A stretch of 20,029 nucleotides of DNA. Origin: Pseudomonadota bacterium (GTDB taxonomy: Bacteria; Pseudomonadota; Alphaproteobacteria; Caulobacterales; Caulobacteraceae). The translations under genes and the position numbers were made by a program. The stretch spans positions 1-20,029 of the forward strand of contig JAEYWU010000120.1 in assembly GCA_023428785.1 (NCBI GenBank), written 5' to 3'. The notes under the pieces were generated by a model that saw only the letters and a list, made by a program, of their open reading frames with translations, was not told where the DNA came from and made no database searches. Shown here one piece after another: positions 1 through 9,801 of this stretch. Each line of letters begins with the position of its first letter. Within the stretch, counting starts at the first letter, position 1.

Positions 1-1876
<1,876 letters not shown>

Positions 1877-1921
1877 TCCATTCCTCGAAACCGATCAGAC
1901 GTCCCGGGAGACGCCATTGCC

Positions 1922-3160
1922 CTAGATAGGACGACGAAGGAGGCCGCGCCATGGCGGGCTCTCAACATCGTCCTCGCACCGCGCCCCGCCACAGGCCAGC
2001 CGGAGCCGGTCGGAGACGAGGCAATGCGCCTCTACGCCCTCTCCTGCAAGAAGCGGGCGAGGCTCATCCTCCCGAAACAGCACAGGATGAACAGCCCGTG
2101 CGGCGGCGGGCAGGCGGTTCAGGGTCGCGCGATCCGCATCGGAAAGGCCGGCCCTGTGGCCGGCGGCGGCGGCGATCTGCCAGCCCGGCCGGGACGCCCG
2201 AAAGACGAAGCGGCCATCCCAGACGGTTTCCTGATGGACGGGCAGCGACAGGCGGAGCGGGGGGCGGCGGCCGGGCTCGCGTGCGATGGTGGCTCGTCCA
2301 TCCTCGGCCGTGACCAGGGCGCCCGAGAGGCTCGCCCGCCCGCCCGAGCGGAGCCTCTCCTTGAGGGCCGCGATCCGGTCGACTGTGGGCAGGGCCTGCC
2401 GACCCGAGGCGCAGGCGACGGCGTGGCCGAGCCAGGGGCTGTCCAGCGGCCCGGTGATCAAGCCTGAACCGGGTTCGACAGCTAGGTCGAGCGGCGCGAG
2501 GGACGGAGGCGTTGTCGCAGGCGGCGAGGCAGGCGCGGCCGCCCGGGCCCGGCTTCTGTGGAAACGGAGGTCGGTGTTGGCAGGATCCTCGACCCAGTCA
2601 GCGCTTTGGTCCGACAGAAAGGCCCGCAGGGTCTGACGGTCGACGTCGAGGAGGGGTCGGAGCAGCATGAGGCCTCGCCCCTCCGGCCAGGCCGGCGATG
2701 GGGTCCAGTCACGCAACTGGCCGAGCGGCGTACCGGCCTTCCGCATCCAGTCGGACTCGGCGATGTCGGACGCCGTGTGAGCCATCAGGATAACGCGGGC
2801 GCCGGCGGCGCGGGCGGCATCGGCCAGCAGGTCGTGCCGGGCGGCACGGGCGGCTGCGGGCAAGCCGCTCGACGGCTTGGGGCCGGTCCAGTCCAGGCCC
2901 AGCCAGTCCGCGCCGAGGCGGGTCGCCGCGTCGCGGGCGAGATCGCACCAACGGCGGCTATCGGGGTTGAGGCCGTGATCGACCGTCAGGGCGAGGATTC
3001 TGCGCCGCCGGCGCTGTGCCCAGCCGGCCGCGAGGTGAAGCAGGGCGATCGAGTCCCCGCCGCCCGAGAGAGCGAGGGCAACCGGCCAGGACGCACCCGC
3101 AGAAAGCCGGTCATCGAGCCGGCTCAGGACACGGTCGGACCAGGCGGTGGTCAGCCGCAC
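1922..3160 (-). CDS. tilS: tRNA(Ile)-lysidine synthase TilS
   Basis: TilS ligates lysine to C34 of the CAU-anticodon tRNA-Ile so that AUA is read as isoleucine. It is cytoplasmic and normally essential. The PP-loop SGGGDS is at residues 32-37, the VDHGL motif at 60-64, an HTASDIAE segment at 128-135 corresponding to the usual H-x3-D-x2-E motif, and EDPANTD at 191-197 matches the conserved DP-x-N-x-D block. At 412 residues it is of normal length. The C-terminal half is poorly conserved and rich in Ala, Arg and Pro. The start is GTG at 3160, which overlaps the end of cpoB by 10 bp, so translation is probably coupled. No ATG in frame suits better, because the PP-loop would lie too near the N-terminus. 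Confidence 0.93.
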   Translation of the reverse strand: MRLTTAWSDRVLSRLDDRLSAGASWPVALALSGGGDSIALLHLAAGWAQRRRRRILALTVDHGLNPDSRRWCDLARDAATRLGADWLGLDWTGPKPSSGLPAAARAARHDLLADAARAAGARVILMAHTASDIAESDWMRKAGTPLGQLRDWTPSPAWPEGRGLMLLRPLLDVDRQTLRAFLSDQSADWVEDPANTDLRFHRSRARAAAPASPPATTPPSLAPLDLAVEPGSGLITGPLDSPWLGHAVACASGRQALPTVDRIAALKERLRSGGRASLSGALVTAEDGRATIAREPGRRPPLRLSLPVHQETVWDGRFVFRASRPGWQIAAAAGHRAGLSDADRATLNRLPAAARAVHPVLFREDEPRPLLAGEGVEAHCLVSDRLRLACGGARCEDDVESPPWRGLLRRPI

Positions 3161-4038
3161 TCCGCCTGGGTGTCGATCTGGCCGGCGCGGGCGCGCAGGG
3201 CCGGAGCGGCGTTGGCGGCGTAGCGGCGCTGGAACTCACCCAGAGCCTGACAGGCCTGTTCGGCGCGATCGCTGGCGAGCAGGGCGCCGGCCAGCTTGAC
3301 GGTGGCGTCTGGCGCCCAGGCGGCGGCGGGCCAGCCACGAAGCGAACGGGCGTAGTCCTGAACCGCCCCGTCGCTGTCGCTGGCGGCGGTGTGGATTTCG
3401 CCCAGGCGATAATGGGCTTCGCCCAGGCGGGCGCTCTCCGGCCAGGTCACGATGAAGAGTTCGAAGGCCTGGGCGGCGGCGGCCGGGTTGCCGTCGCGGA
3501 CCAGCCGCATGGCGGCGTCGAAATCGCCGCCTTCGCTTCCGGACGGCGAGCGCGGCTCAAGCGGGGCGTTGGCGGCCTCCGCCTCGGCTTCGGCGGCCTC
3601 CATCTCGGCCAGGCGGCGGGTCAGGGCGTCCACGCGGCCTGCGAGGTCGCGGTTAGTGCGCTCGGCGCCTTCCAGCTCGGCGGTCAGGGTCGCGGATTCG
3701 TCGTTCAGCCGGACTAGGGTGGCCTCGAGGTCCGACAGGCGAGCGTCCATCAGATCGACGCGGCCCATCAGGGCGACGACCTCGGGGTCCGGCTCGAGAA
3801 GGACGGGATCACCGGCGGCGTTGCGCTGGGTCAGGGCCCGCTCCAGGCGGCGGACGTTGCGGTCCAGGGTGCTGAGGCGGCGCGCATCCCAGGCGATGGG
3901 CGGGGGAGTCTGGGTCTGGGCCACGACGGCGCCGCCTCCGATCACCAGACCGCCGGCGCCCGTTCCGAGCGTGACGGCGATGACGGAGGCCAGAGTCGCG
4001 GACCCCAGGCGGAGGCGGAAGGACGGCTTGAAGGTCAT
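3151..4038 (-). CDS. cpoB: Cell division coordinator CpoB (YbgF), Tol-Pal associated TPR protein
   Basis: CpoB is the periplasmic protein that links outer-membrane constriction by Tol-Pal to peptidoglycan synthesis. The 295-residue protein has a long signal peptide (hydrophobic about 14-36, likely cleavage near VVA at 38-40). A heptad-rich coiled coil of about 80-155 includes a run of Glu/Ala around 145-158. A TPR-type C-terminal domain of about 170-290 contains the characteristic sequence AHYRLGEIH. It follows pal by 68 bp, and that gap holds a terminator-like hairpin. No strong ribosome site precedes the ATG at 4038. The 3' end overlaps tilS. Synteny with pal makes the identification firm even though the coiled-coil part is low in information. 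Confidence 0.93.
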   Translation of the reverse strand: MTFKPSFRLRLGSATLASVIAVTLGTGAGGLVIGGGAVVAQTQTPPPIAWDARRLSTLDRNVRRLERALTQRNAAGDPVLLEPDPEVVALMGRVDLMDARLSDLEATLVRLNDESATLTAELEGAERTNRDLAGRVDALTRRLAEMEAAEAEAEAANAPLEPRSPSGSEGGDFDAAMRLVRDGNPAAAAQAFELFIVTWPESARLGEAHYRLGEIHTAASDSDGAVQDYARSLRGWPAAAWAPDATVKLAGALLASDRAEQACQALGEFQRRYAANAAPALRARAGQIDTQAECG

Positions 4039-4043
4039 GGCGC

Positions 4044-4054
4044 TGAACCGTTCA
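4044..4054. promoter_or_regulatory. Short perfect palindrome in cpoB leader
   Basis: TGAAC-C-GTTCA is an exact inverted repeat with a one-base centre, ending 6 bases before the cpoB start codon. It could be a small operator or an mRNA hairpin masking the ribosome site, which is otherwise weak. An 11-base palindrome can also occur by chance, so no function is claimed. Confidence 0.25.
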
Positions 4055-4066
4055 GGTAAAATTGGA

Positions 4067-4095
4067 ACAGGGCGCGCCCGGCGGACGCGCCCTGT
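4067..4095 (-). terminator. Terminator-like hairpin between pal and cpoB
   Basis: Arms ACAGGGCGCG (4067-4076) and CGCGCCCTGT (4086-4095) are perfectly complementary over 10 bp with a 9-base loop. In the minus-strand transcript the hairpin starts 11 bases after the pal stop codon. It is followed by UCCAAUUUU, a short, slightly displaced U tract. This fits an intrinsic or partial terminator that lowers expression of cpoB-tilS-ftsH relative to pal. Confidence 0.65.
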
Positions 4096-4106
4096 CTGGT
4101 CAGACG

Positions 4107-4658
4107 TTACTGCGGCGCGCCGCCCGTGATGGTCGTGTGGGCGTTGCGGTTCTGGGCCCAGGCCTGCTCGTTCGAGCCGAAGGCGATCGGGCGCTCCTTG
4201 CCGTAGGAGATGGTGTCGATGCGGCTGGCCGACACGCCGTTGGCGATCAGGAAGCTGCGGACGGCTTCGGCGCGGCGGGCGCCGAGGGCCAGGTTGTATT
4301 CGCGCGTGCCGCGTTCGTCGGCGTTGCCTTCGATGCGGACCATCACCTGTGGATAGCGGGCGAGCCAGGCGGCCTGCGAGGCCAGGATGCGGCTGGCGTC
4401 CGAGCGGATCGAGTAGGAATCGAAGTCGAAATAGACGCGGTCGCCGACGTTGATGGTGAAGTCGCGAACCGAGCCGGGGGCGATCTGGCCGCCGTCGACA
4501 GGGCCGGTCGGGACCGACGGGCCGGTCGGGCCGGACGGTTGCGTCGGGCCGGGGGTCGGGGTGACCGGCGCGGGCTGTTCGCGACGGGTGCAGCCGGCGG
4601 CGGTCAGGGCGGCGAGGCCCAGGACCACCGCGGCGGTCTTGATGGTCATCTTGGTCAT
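4107..4658 (-). CDS. pal: Peptidoglycan-associated outer-membrane lipoprotein Pal
   Basis: Pal is the outer-membrane lipoprotein that binds peptidoglycan through an OmpA-like domain and is mobilised by TolB. The 183-residue protein has a signal peptide ending LTAAGC with the lipidated Cys at 23; the -3 position is Ala instead of the usual Leu. A Pro/Gly/Thr-rich linker (about 29-60) precedes the OmpA domain (about 73-178). The domain has the FDFDSYSIR strand, the NADERGT motif and NLALGARRAEAV, the peptidoglycan-binding signature. A GAGAGGA ribosome site lies 7 bases before the ATG at 4658; a second ATG three codons in is possible but worse placed. The gene follows tolB by 108 bp, enough room for a promoter of its own, though I could not pick out -35 and -10 boxes. 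Confidence 0.97.
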   Translation of the reverse strand: MTKMTIKTAAVVLGLAALTAAGCTRREQPAPVTPTPGPTQPSGPTGPSVPTGPVDGGQIAPGSVRDFTINVGDRVYFDFDSYSIRSDASRILASQAAWLARYPQVMVRIEGNADERGTREYNLALGARRAEAVRSFLIANGVSASRIDTISYGKERPIAFGSNEQAWAQNRNAHTTITGGAPQ

Positions 4659-4766
4659 AGGTCGTTCCTCTCAGAAGGCCTGCGGCCGGGGCCGAACGGC
4701 ATAGCTTGATTTAAAGTCCTAGGCGGCGCTTTCGGTTTCCACCATGGGGTAACGGCAAGTTGACTT

Positions 4767-6140
4767 TTACGCTCCACCCGCGAGGCAGCGGCCGCCGGTG
4801 GCGCCGACCGCAGGGCCGAAATCGGCGGCGGGCGGATCGAGCAGCGGCGACCAGGCGGGGTCCGACGCCGCGCCGCCGTAGGGGGCGGGCCGAAGAATCC
4901 GGCCGGTCACATCGGTGGTCCACAGACGCGGGCTTTCGCCCGCCTCGCCCCGGAAGAACATCAGGTAGCGCCCGTTGGGCGCCCAGGTGGGGCCTTCCTG
5001 GTAGTAGCTCGACGACAGGATGCGTTCGCCGGACCCGTCGGTGTTCATCACGCCGATGTGGAAGCGGCCGCCCTGTTGCTTGGTGAAGGCGATCATGTCG
5101 CCGCAGGGGCTCCAGACCGGGGTGTGATAGTTGCCCGAACCGTAGGAAATCGGGCGCTGGCCCGAGCCGTCGGCATTCATGATATAGAGGCGCGGACGCC
5201 CGCCACGGTCCGAGTTGAAGACGATGCGCGAGCCGTCCGGACTGAAGGACGGCGAGGTGTCGATCCCCGGGTCCGAGGTCAAACGCGTCAGCTGACGGCC
5301 CTGCAGGGTCATCACATAGATGTCGGAGTTGCCGCCGCGCTCCAGTGAGAAGGCGATCCGGCGGCCGTCCGGCGAGAAGCGCGGCGCGAAGACCACACCT
5401 TCGAACTCGCCCAGGCTTTCCTGGCGGCCCGTCTCAAGGTCCAGGAGATAGATGCGGGTGTAGTCCTCGCCGAGCGTCATATAGGTCACGCGCTGGTGGG
5501 TCGACGAGAAGCGCGGCGTCATCAGGATGGCGTCGGACGCTGGCAGATAAACGGGGTTGAAGCCGTCCTGATCCATGACCGCCAGCCGCGTGCGGCGGCT
5601 CGGACCCGAACCTTCCTCGGCGATAAAGACGATGCGGGTGTCGAAATAGCCGAGCTCGCCGGTCAGGCGCTGGTAGACGGCGTCGGAGATCTTGTGGGCG
5701 ACGCGGCGCCAGTTTTCGGGCGTTGAGGTGAACTGGAAGCCCAGAAGCTGGGTCTGCTGGACGGTGTCCCAGAGACGGAAATTGACCCGCAGGCGGCCGT
5801 CGGCGTCGGTGACGACCTGGCCGACCAGCAGGGTCTGGGCGTTGATCCGCGTCCACTGTTCGAACTGCGGCTGGACGTCGACGCCCGGGCTGCGTTCGAT
5901 GAAGGCGGCCGGATCGATCGGGTCGAAGAAGCCGGACCGCTCCAGATTGGCCGAGATGACCTGGGCGATCTCGTTGCCGTACTGCCCCTGGAAGGGTGCA
6001 ATGGCGATCGGCAGGTCACGCAAGACGCCTTCGGAGATGACGACATCGCTATTGGGAGGTGTCTGCTGAGCGAGCGCGGGCTGGGCCGCGACAGCGGCGG
6101 CTGCAAAGCAGATCGGCGTGATCAGGGCGGTCAGGCGCAT
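4767..6140 (-). CDS. tolB: Tol-Pal system beta-propeller protein TolB
   Basis: TolB is the periplasmic protein that cycles between Pal and TolA. The 457 residues begin with a signal peptide (1-24, cleavage after PALA). A TolB N-terminal domain follows (about 25-165) and then a six-bladed propeller (about 167-440). Propeller repeats are visible as FSPDGR (255-260), FSPDGS (299-304), a WSPCGD repeat and a WAPNGR repeat, with the partner phrases DIYVM, RLYIMNADGSG and NTDGSG. Length and order are normal. The gene is separated from tolA by 148 bp holding two inverted repeats, so it may have a separate promoter. No sign of damage is seen. Confidence 0.97.
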   Translation of the reverse strand: MRLTALITPICFAAAAVAAQPALAQQTPPNSDVVISEGVLRDLPIAIAPFQGQYGNEIAQVISANLERSGFFDPIDPAAFIERSPGVDVQPQFEQWTRINAQTLLVGQVVTDADGRLRVNFRLWDTVQQTQLLGFQFTSTPENWRRVAHKISDAVYQRLTGELGYFDTRIVFIAEEGSGPSRRTRLAVMDQDGFNPVYLPASDAILMTPRFSSTHQRVTYMTLGEDYTRIYLLDLETGRQESLGEFEGVVFAPRFSPDGRRIAFSLERGGNSDIYVMTLQGRQLTRLTSDPGIDTSPSFSPDGSRIVFNSDRGGRPRLYIMNADGSGQRPISYGSGNYHTPVWSPCGDMIAFTKQQGGRFHIGVMNTDGSGERILSSSYYQEGPTWAPNGRYLMFFRGEAGESPRLWTTDVTGRILRPAPYGGAASDPAWSPLLDPPAADFGPAVGATGGRCLAGGA

Positions 6141-6198
6141 TCAACGATCCATCAGGCGAAAGGCTTGGAGACTAACACCGTATGGCCGTCCGTCCCCT

Positions 6199-6214
6199 CG
6201 TTCATAGGTGAACG
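6199..6214. promoter_or_regulatory. Perfect inverted repeat upstream of tolB
   Basis: CGTTCA-TAGG-TGAACG is an exact 6-bp inverted repeat located 59 bases before the tolB start in the 148-bp tolA-tolB gap. It shares the TGAAC/GTTCA half-sites with the palindrome before cpoB but with different spacing and orientation. It is not the alphaproteobacterial LexA pattern, which is a direct repeat of GTTC. It could be an operator for a separate tolB promoter. The same gap also holds an imperfect hairpin at 6272-6300 that overlaps the tolA stop (GCCTGT and ACAGGC arms). Confidence 0.3.
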
Positions 6215-6288
6215 TCCATTGCGGCGAAGAAGCGGCAAAGCTGGGCTGCTCCGCTCCTGACGAATCCTGACGCCTGTTCGTTAACGGC

Positions 6289-7074
6289 TTACCGACAGGC
6301 CGTTTCCGTTTCGAAGCGGAAGGTCACGGAGGAGGTCTGGTAGCCATCCGGCACGTCGAACGGAGCAGCCGCGCGCACGGCGCGCAAGGCGCTCTCGGAG
6401 GCGGCGCGGAACACAGATCCCGACTGCGGACTGACGAGGGTCGGACCTTCGGTGATGCGGCCCCGACCATCGATTGTGAGCGTCATGCGGATGCTCAGAT
6501 CGTCACCGCCCGCCATTTCGCAGAAGGTCAGATTCCAGTGCGGAATGACCTGACGGCCGAACAGGGCGACCTGCGGACCCGTCGCGGCCGGGGCGTCGCC
6601 CGAGCCGGACTCGGTTGCGGGGCGCCCGGGGCGGCGCGGCGGGCCTGAGCCGCCGGACAGATTGTCGAGATCGAGCGAGTCGCGTTGGGGGCGTGTCGGC
6701 TGGCTTGGCGGCGTCGGAGGGCGTTGCGGCGTCTGCGGCGGGCGCTGAGCCGGGGTCTGGGGCCGCTGGGGCGTCGTGGGCTGCCGTGGCGGGGTCGTCG
6801 TGGGTGGTGTCGGGGTCGGCTGGGCGGCCGGGGTCTCGGGCGCCTCGGCTTCCGAGATCTCTGATGCGTCCGGCGTGACCTCGTCGAACAGTTCCTCGGC
6901 AGGCGCGGGCGTCGGCGCCGCCTCGCGGATGACGTCGGACACGATCGTCACGGGCACCGAGCCGATCCGGATTTCAGGCGGCGGCTCACGGCGCGACAGC
7001 ATCCACAGGGCGAGCGCAAGCACGATCGCGTGCAGCACGACCGTAAAGAGGATGCTGGCCGCCTGTCTCGGCAC
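6289..7074 (-). CDS. tolA: Cell envelope integrity protein TolA-like (TonB/TolA family)
   Basis: TolA spans the periplasm and carries energy from TolQ-TolR to TolB-Pal. The 261-residue protein has one N-terminal membrane helix (about 8-26). A long Pro/Thr/Gln-rich region (about 80-130) has PQTP-like repeats, and a folded C-terminal domain spans about 165-261 with cysteines at 185 and 260 that could form a disulfide. The middle is not the Ala/Lys-rich helix of the enterobacterial protein, so the assignment leans on position between tolR and tolB, the membrane anchor and the C-terminal domain. The start is GTG at 7074, one base after the tolR stop codon (TGA-C-GTG), which suggests coupled translation. 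Confidence 0.9.
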   Translation of the reverse strand: MPRQAASILFTVVLHAIVLALALWMLSRREPPPEIRIGSVPVTIVSDVIREAAPTPAPAEELFDEVTPDASEISEAEAPETPAAQPTPTPPTTTPPRQPTTPQRPQTPAQRPPQTPQRPPTPPSQPTRPQRDSLDLDNLSGGSGPPRRPGRPATESGSGDAPAATGPQVALFGRQVIPHWNLTFCEMAGGDDLSIRMTLTIDGRGRITEGPTLVSPQSGSVFRAASESALRAVRAAAPFDVPDGYQTSSVTFRFETETACR

Positions 7075-7075
7075 G

Positions 7076-7561
<486 letters not shown>

Positions 7562-7563
7562 GC

Positions 7564-8313
7564 TCAGAGGCTCCCGAAGCGGTCGACCGGCGCGGGCGTC
7601 GGGGCCGGCGGGGCGCCGTTGGAGCCCAGTCGCTTGGCGATGGCGGCCTGAAGCTCGTCGGCGAAGGTCTCGAGGCGGCCCGAGAACTTGCCCGCATCGA
7701 TCGAGAACTTGTTGTAGGCGATATAGGCCGGGATGGCGGCGGCCAGGCCAATGCCGGTGGCGAACAGGGCCTCGGCGATGGCGGGGGCGACGGTGGTCAG
7801 ATTAGTGTTGCCCTGGGCCGCTATCTCGCCGAAGGCGTGCATGATGCCGTAGACCGTGCCGAACAGGCCGATGAAGGGCGACGAGGTCGCCACCACCGAC
7901 AGCACGCCCAGGCCGTCCTCGGCCTGCTGACCCTCACGGGCGATGATCGAATCCAGCGTCCGGTCGATCCGGGCGATCAGAAAACCCGCCTGGGCGTCCG
8001 ACAACTGCCCGCCCGACCGCGCCTCGCGCCAGTCGCGCATGGCGGCGACCAGCATGCGGGGCAGGGGTTGGGTCGGTTGTGGCCCCGCCTGTTGAGCCAG
8101 GTCCTCCAGCGAGCGGCCACTGGCGAGGGCGTCCTCGAAGGCGTCGGCCTGGCGGTTCAGGGTGGTGAAGCGGACGGTCCGGTCAAAAATGACCGCCCAC
8201 GACCAGAGCGAGGCCAGGGCCAGGCCCACGATCACGCCCTTGATGACCCAGTCGGCGTGCATGAACAGGTTGATGACGTTGAGCGCCTCGGCGGCGGTCT
8301 CGGTAACGGGCAT
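7564..8313 (-). CDS. tolQ: Tol-Pal motor protein TolQ (ExbB/TolQ/MotA family)
   Basis: TolQ forms the inner-membrane channel of the Tol motor around TolR. The 249-residue reading has three helices at about 22-43, 134-162 and 175-199. The conserved SSPFIGLFGTVYGIMHAF segment is at 144-161, and Thr143 and Thr174 lie where the family has pore-lining threonines. I chose the ATG at 8313 because a TGGAGA ribosome site precedes it at good spacing and it gives the usual N-terminus. The frame is open upstream to 8373 but those 20 residues look unlike a TolQ N-terminus. ybgC ends 81 bp upstream. A Pro/Ala tail at 231-245 is not seen in all relatives. Confidence 0.97.
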   Translation of the reverse strand: MPVTETAAEALNVINLFMHADWVIKGVIVGLALASLWSWAVIFDRTVRFTTLNRQADAFEDALASGRSLEDLAQQAGPQPTQPLPRMLVAAMRDWREARSGGQLSDAQAGFLIARIDRTLDSIIAREGQQAEDGLGVLSVVATSSPFIGLFGTVYGIMHAFGEIAAQGNTNLTTVAPAIAEALFATGIGLAAAIPAYIAYNKFSIDAGKFSGRLETFADELQAAIAKRLGSNGAPPAPTPAPVDRFGSL

Positions 8314-8394
8314 CCGGGTCTCCAGAAAGCAGATCTGTCGCCTCGCCCCATGCAGGATCGGCGCCGACCACACAAGCCACCAGACGTGACGTTT

Positions 8395-8844
8395 CTAAGG
8401 CAGGAGCCAGGGACTCAGCGCATCGACCAGGACGGCGGGCGGACGGCGGGGCCGGCCCTTGAGATCGATGCACGCGGCCTCGACCTCGGCTTCGGTCAGA
8501 AGCTGGTCCGCGCGCGTGATCGCCTGGCGGATGATCAGGCGGGGACCCCTGACGGCGTCATAGGTCGTGCGCACCACCAGGGCGTCATCGATACGGGCGG
8601 CGGCCCGGAACTTCAGGTTCAGGGAGGTGATCACGAAGGCGATCGGCTCGGCCTGATCCAGAAGCTCGGCGTGGCCAACGGACACCATGCGCAGAAAGTC
8701 GGAGCGCCCACGCTCGAAATAGCGGACGTAGTTGCCGTGATAGACCAGACCGGTGAAGTCGGTGTCCTCATAGTAGACGCGCACCGGCAGGAGATGGGTG
8801 CGGCCGTTGAAGGATCCGGCTGTGGGCTCGGGCGCGAAAGTCAT
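8395..8844 (-). CDS. ybgC: Tol-Pal-associated acyl-CoA thioesterase YbgC
   Basis: YbgC is a hot-dog-fold thioesterase acting on acyl-CoA or acyl-ACP and is nearly always the first gene of the tol cluster. The 149 residues carry the family signature YYEDTDFTGLVYHGNYVRYF (24-43), with the presumed catalytic Asp29 and conserved His36. The ATG at 8844 is preferred: it gives the normal length and lies 17 bp after the metallopeptidase stop. The frame stays open to 8961, but that extension would overlap the metallopeptidase and look unlike the family. The 17-bp gap suggests co-transcription with the upstream peptidase gene, or a promoter inside it. Confidence 0.95.
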   Translation of the reverse strand: MTFAPEPTAGSFNGRTHLLPVRVYYEDTDFTGLVYHGNYVRYFERGRSDFLRMVSVGHAELLDQAEPIAFVITSLNLKFRAAARIDDALVVRTTYDAVRGPRLIIRQAITRADQLLTEAEVEAACIDLKGRPRRPPAVLVDALSPWLLP

Positions 8845-8861
8845 CTGCGCCGAATAGCCTC

Positions 8862-9734
8862 TTATTTGCCGTAGGAGGAACCCCCCGCGGAGCCGCCGAC
8901 GATTGAGGGGAAGGTGTCGCACTGGGCCGGATCGCCGCTCTGGTAGCCGCGACGGAGCCATTCGACGCGCTGGTCGCCGGTGCCGTGGGTGAAGCTTTCC
9001 GGGCTGGCGCGGCCGCCCGACAGGACATCGTCGCCGATGCGCGAGGCGGCGTTCAGCCCCTCCTCGATATCGCCGGCTTCAAGCGCGACCTGACCGCCCG
9101 AGACGTCGGAGGCGTGGGCCGCCCAGACGCCGGCGTAGCAGTCGGCCTGGAGCTCCATGGCCACCTGCCAGCGGTTTCCGTCGGCCTGGGACGACTGTGA
9201 TTGGGCTTGGCGGACTCGATCGGACGTACCATCCAGGGTCTGGACGTGGTGGCCGACCTCGTGGGCGATGACGTAGGCCTGGGCGAAATCGCCGTCGGCG
9301 CCGAGTTGTTGGGACATGGTGTTCCAGAAACCCAGGTCCAGATAGACCTGTCGGTCCAGCGGGCAGTAGAAGGGCCCCATCTGGGCCTGACCGAAGCCGC
9401 AGGCCGTGCCGGTCCCGCCTTCGTAGATGACGGTGCGCGGCTCCTCGTAGCCCGAGCGCAGCTGGGACCAGACATCGGTGGTGTTGGTCAGAATGACCTC
9501 GACGAACTGGCCTGCGGGGTCTTCCGGGGAGCCGACGTCGCCTTCGGCGCTGGACCCCTGGCCCATGCCCAGACCGCTCGCCACCTGGGTTGTCAGGTTG
9601 GGGTCGATGCCGAAAACGAAATAGCCGATCGCCGCCAGGACCATGACGCCCAGACCGCCGCCGGCGATACCGCCCGCACCCATGCCTCGGCGGTCGTCGA
9701 TGCCACCTCCGCGCCGTCCACCCTGCCACCGCAT
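8862..9734 (-). CDS. YpfJ-type neutral zinc metallopeptidase, membrane anchored
   Basis: This 290-residue protein has the start MRWQGGRR typical of YpfJ-like putative neutral zinc metallopeptidases (Pfam Zn_peptidase family). It has a single Gly-rich membrane helix (about 21-42), a domain from about 75 onward with Cys112 and Cys124, and the zinc motif HEVGHH at 158-163 preceded by the helix AQAYVIA. A further conserved-looking acidic segment, QADCYAGVWAAH, could supply the third zinc ligand. The substrate is unknown for the family. A GGGAGGGA ribosome site precedes the ATG at 9734. It sits directly before ybgC, which suggests a periplasmic envelope-maintenance role, but that is inference from position only. 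Confidence 0.9.
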   Translation of the reverse strand: MRWQGGRRGGGIDDRRGMGAGGIAGGGLGVMVLAAIGYFVFGIDPNLTTQVASGLGMGQGSSAEGDVGSPEDPAGQFVEVILTNTTDVWSQLRSGYEEPRTVIYEGGTGTACGFGQAQMGPFYCPLDRQVYLDLGFWNTMSQQLGADGDFAQAYVIAHEVGHHVQTLDGTSDRVRQAQSQSSQADGNRWQVAMELQADCYAGVWAAHASDVSGGQVALEAGDIEEGLNAASRIGDDVLSGGRASPESFTHGTGDQRVEWLRRGYQSGDPAQCDTFPSIVGGSAGGSSYGK

Positions 9735-9801
9735 CTCGTCCCTCCCAGGAGCCCGGTCTGATCAACCTTGACCGAAACGCACAAAAGCGGCAACGGCTGC
9801 G

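Noticed and set aside
6199..6214. LexA-type SOS box before tolB
   Set aside because: The alphaproteobacterial LexA box is a direct repeat of GTTC with 7 bases between. This is an inverted repeat with 6 bases between GTTC and GAAC.
7837..8874. 345-codon plus-strand frame opposite tolQ and ybgC
   Set aside because: Antisense shadow over two clear family members; no ribosome site or recognisable domain.
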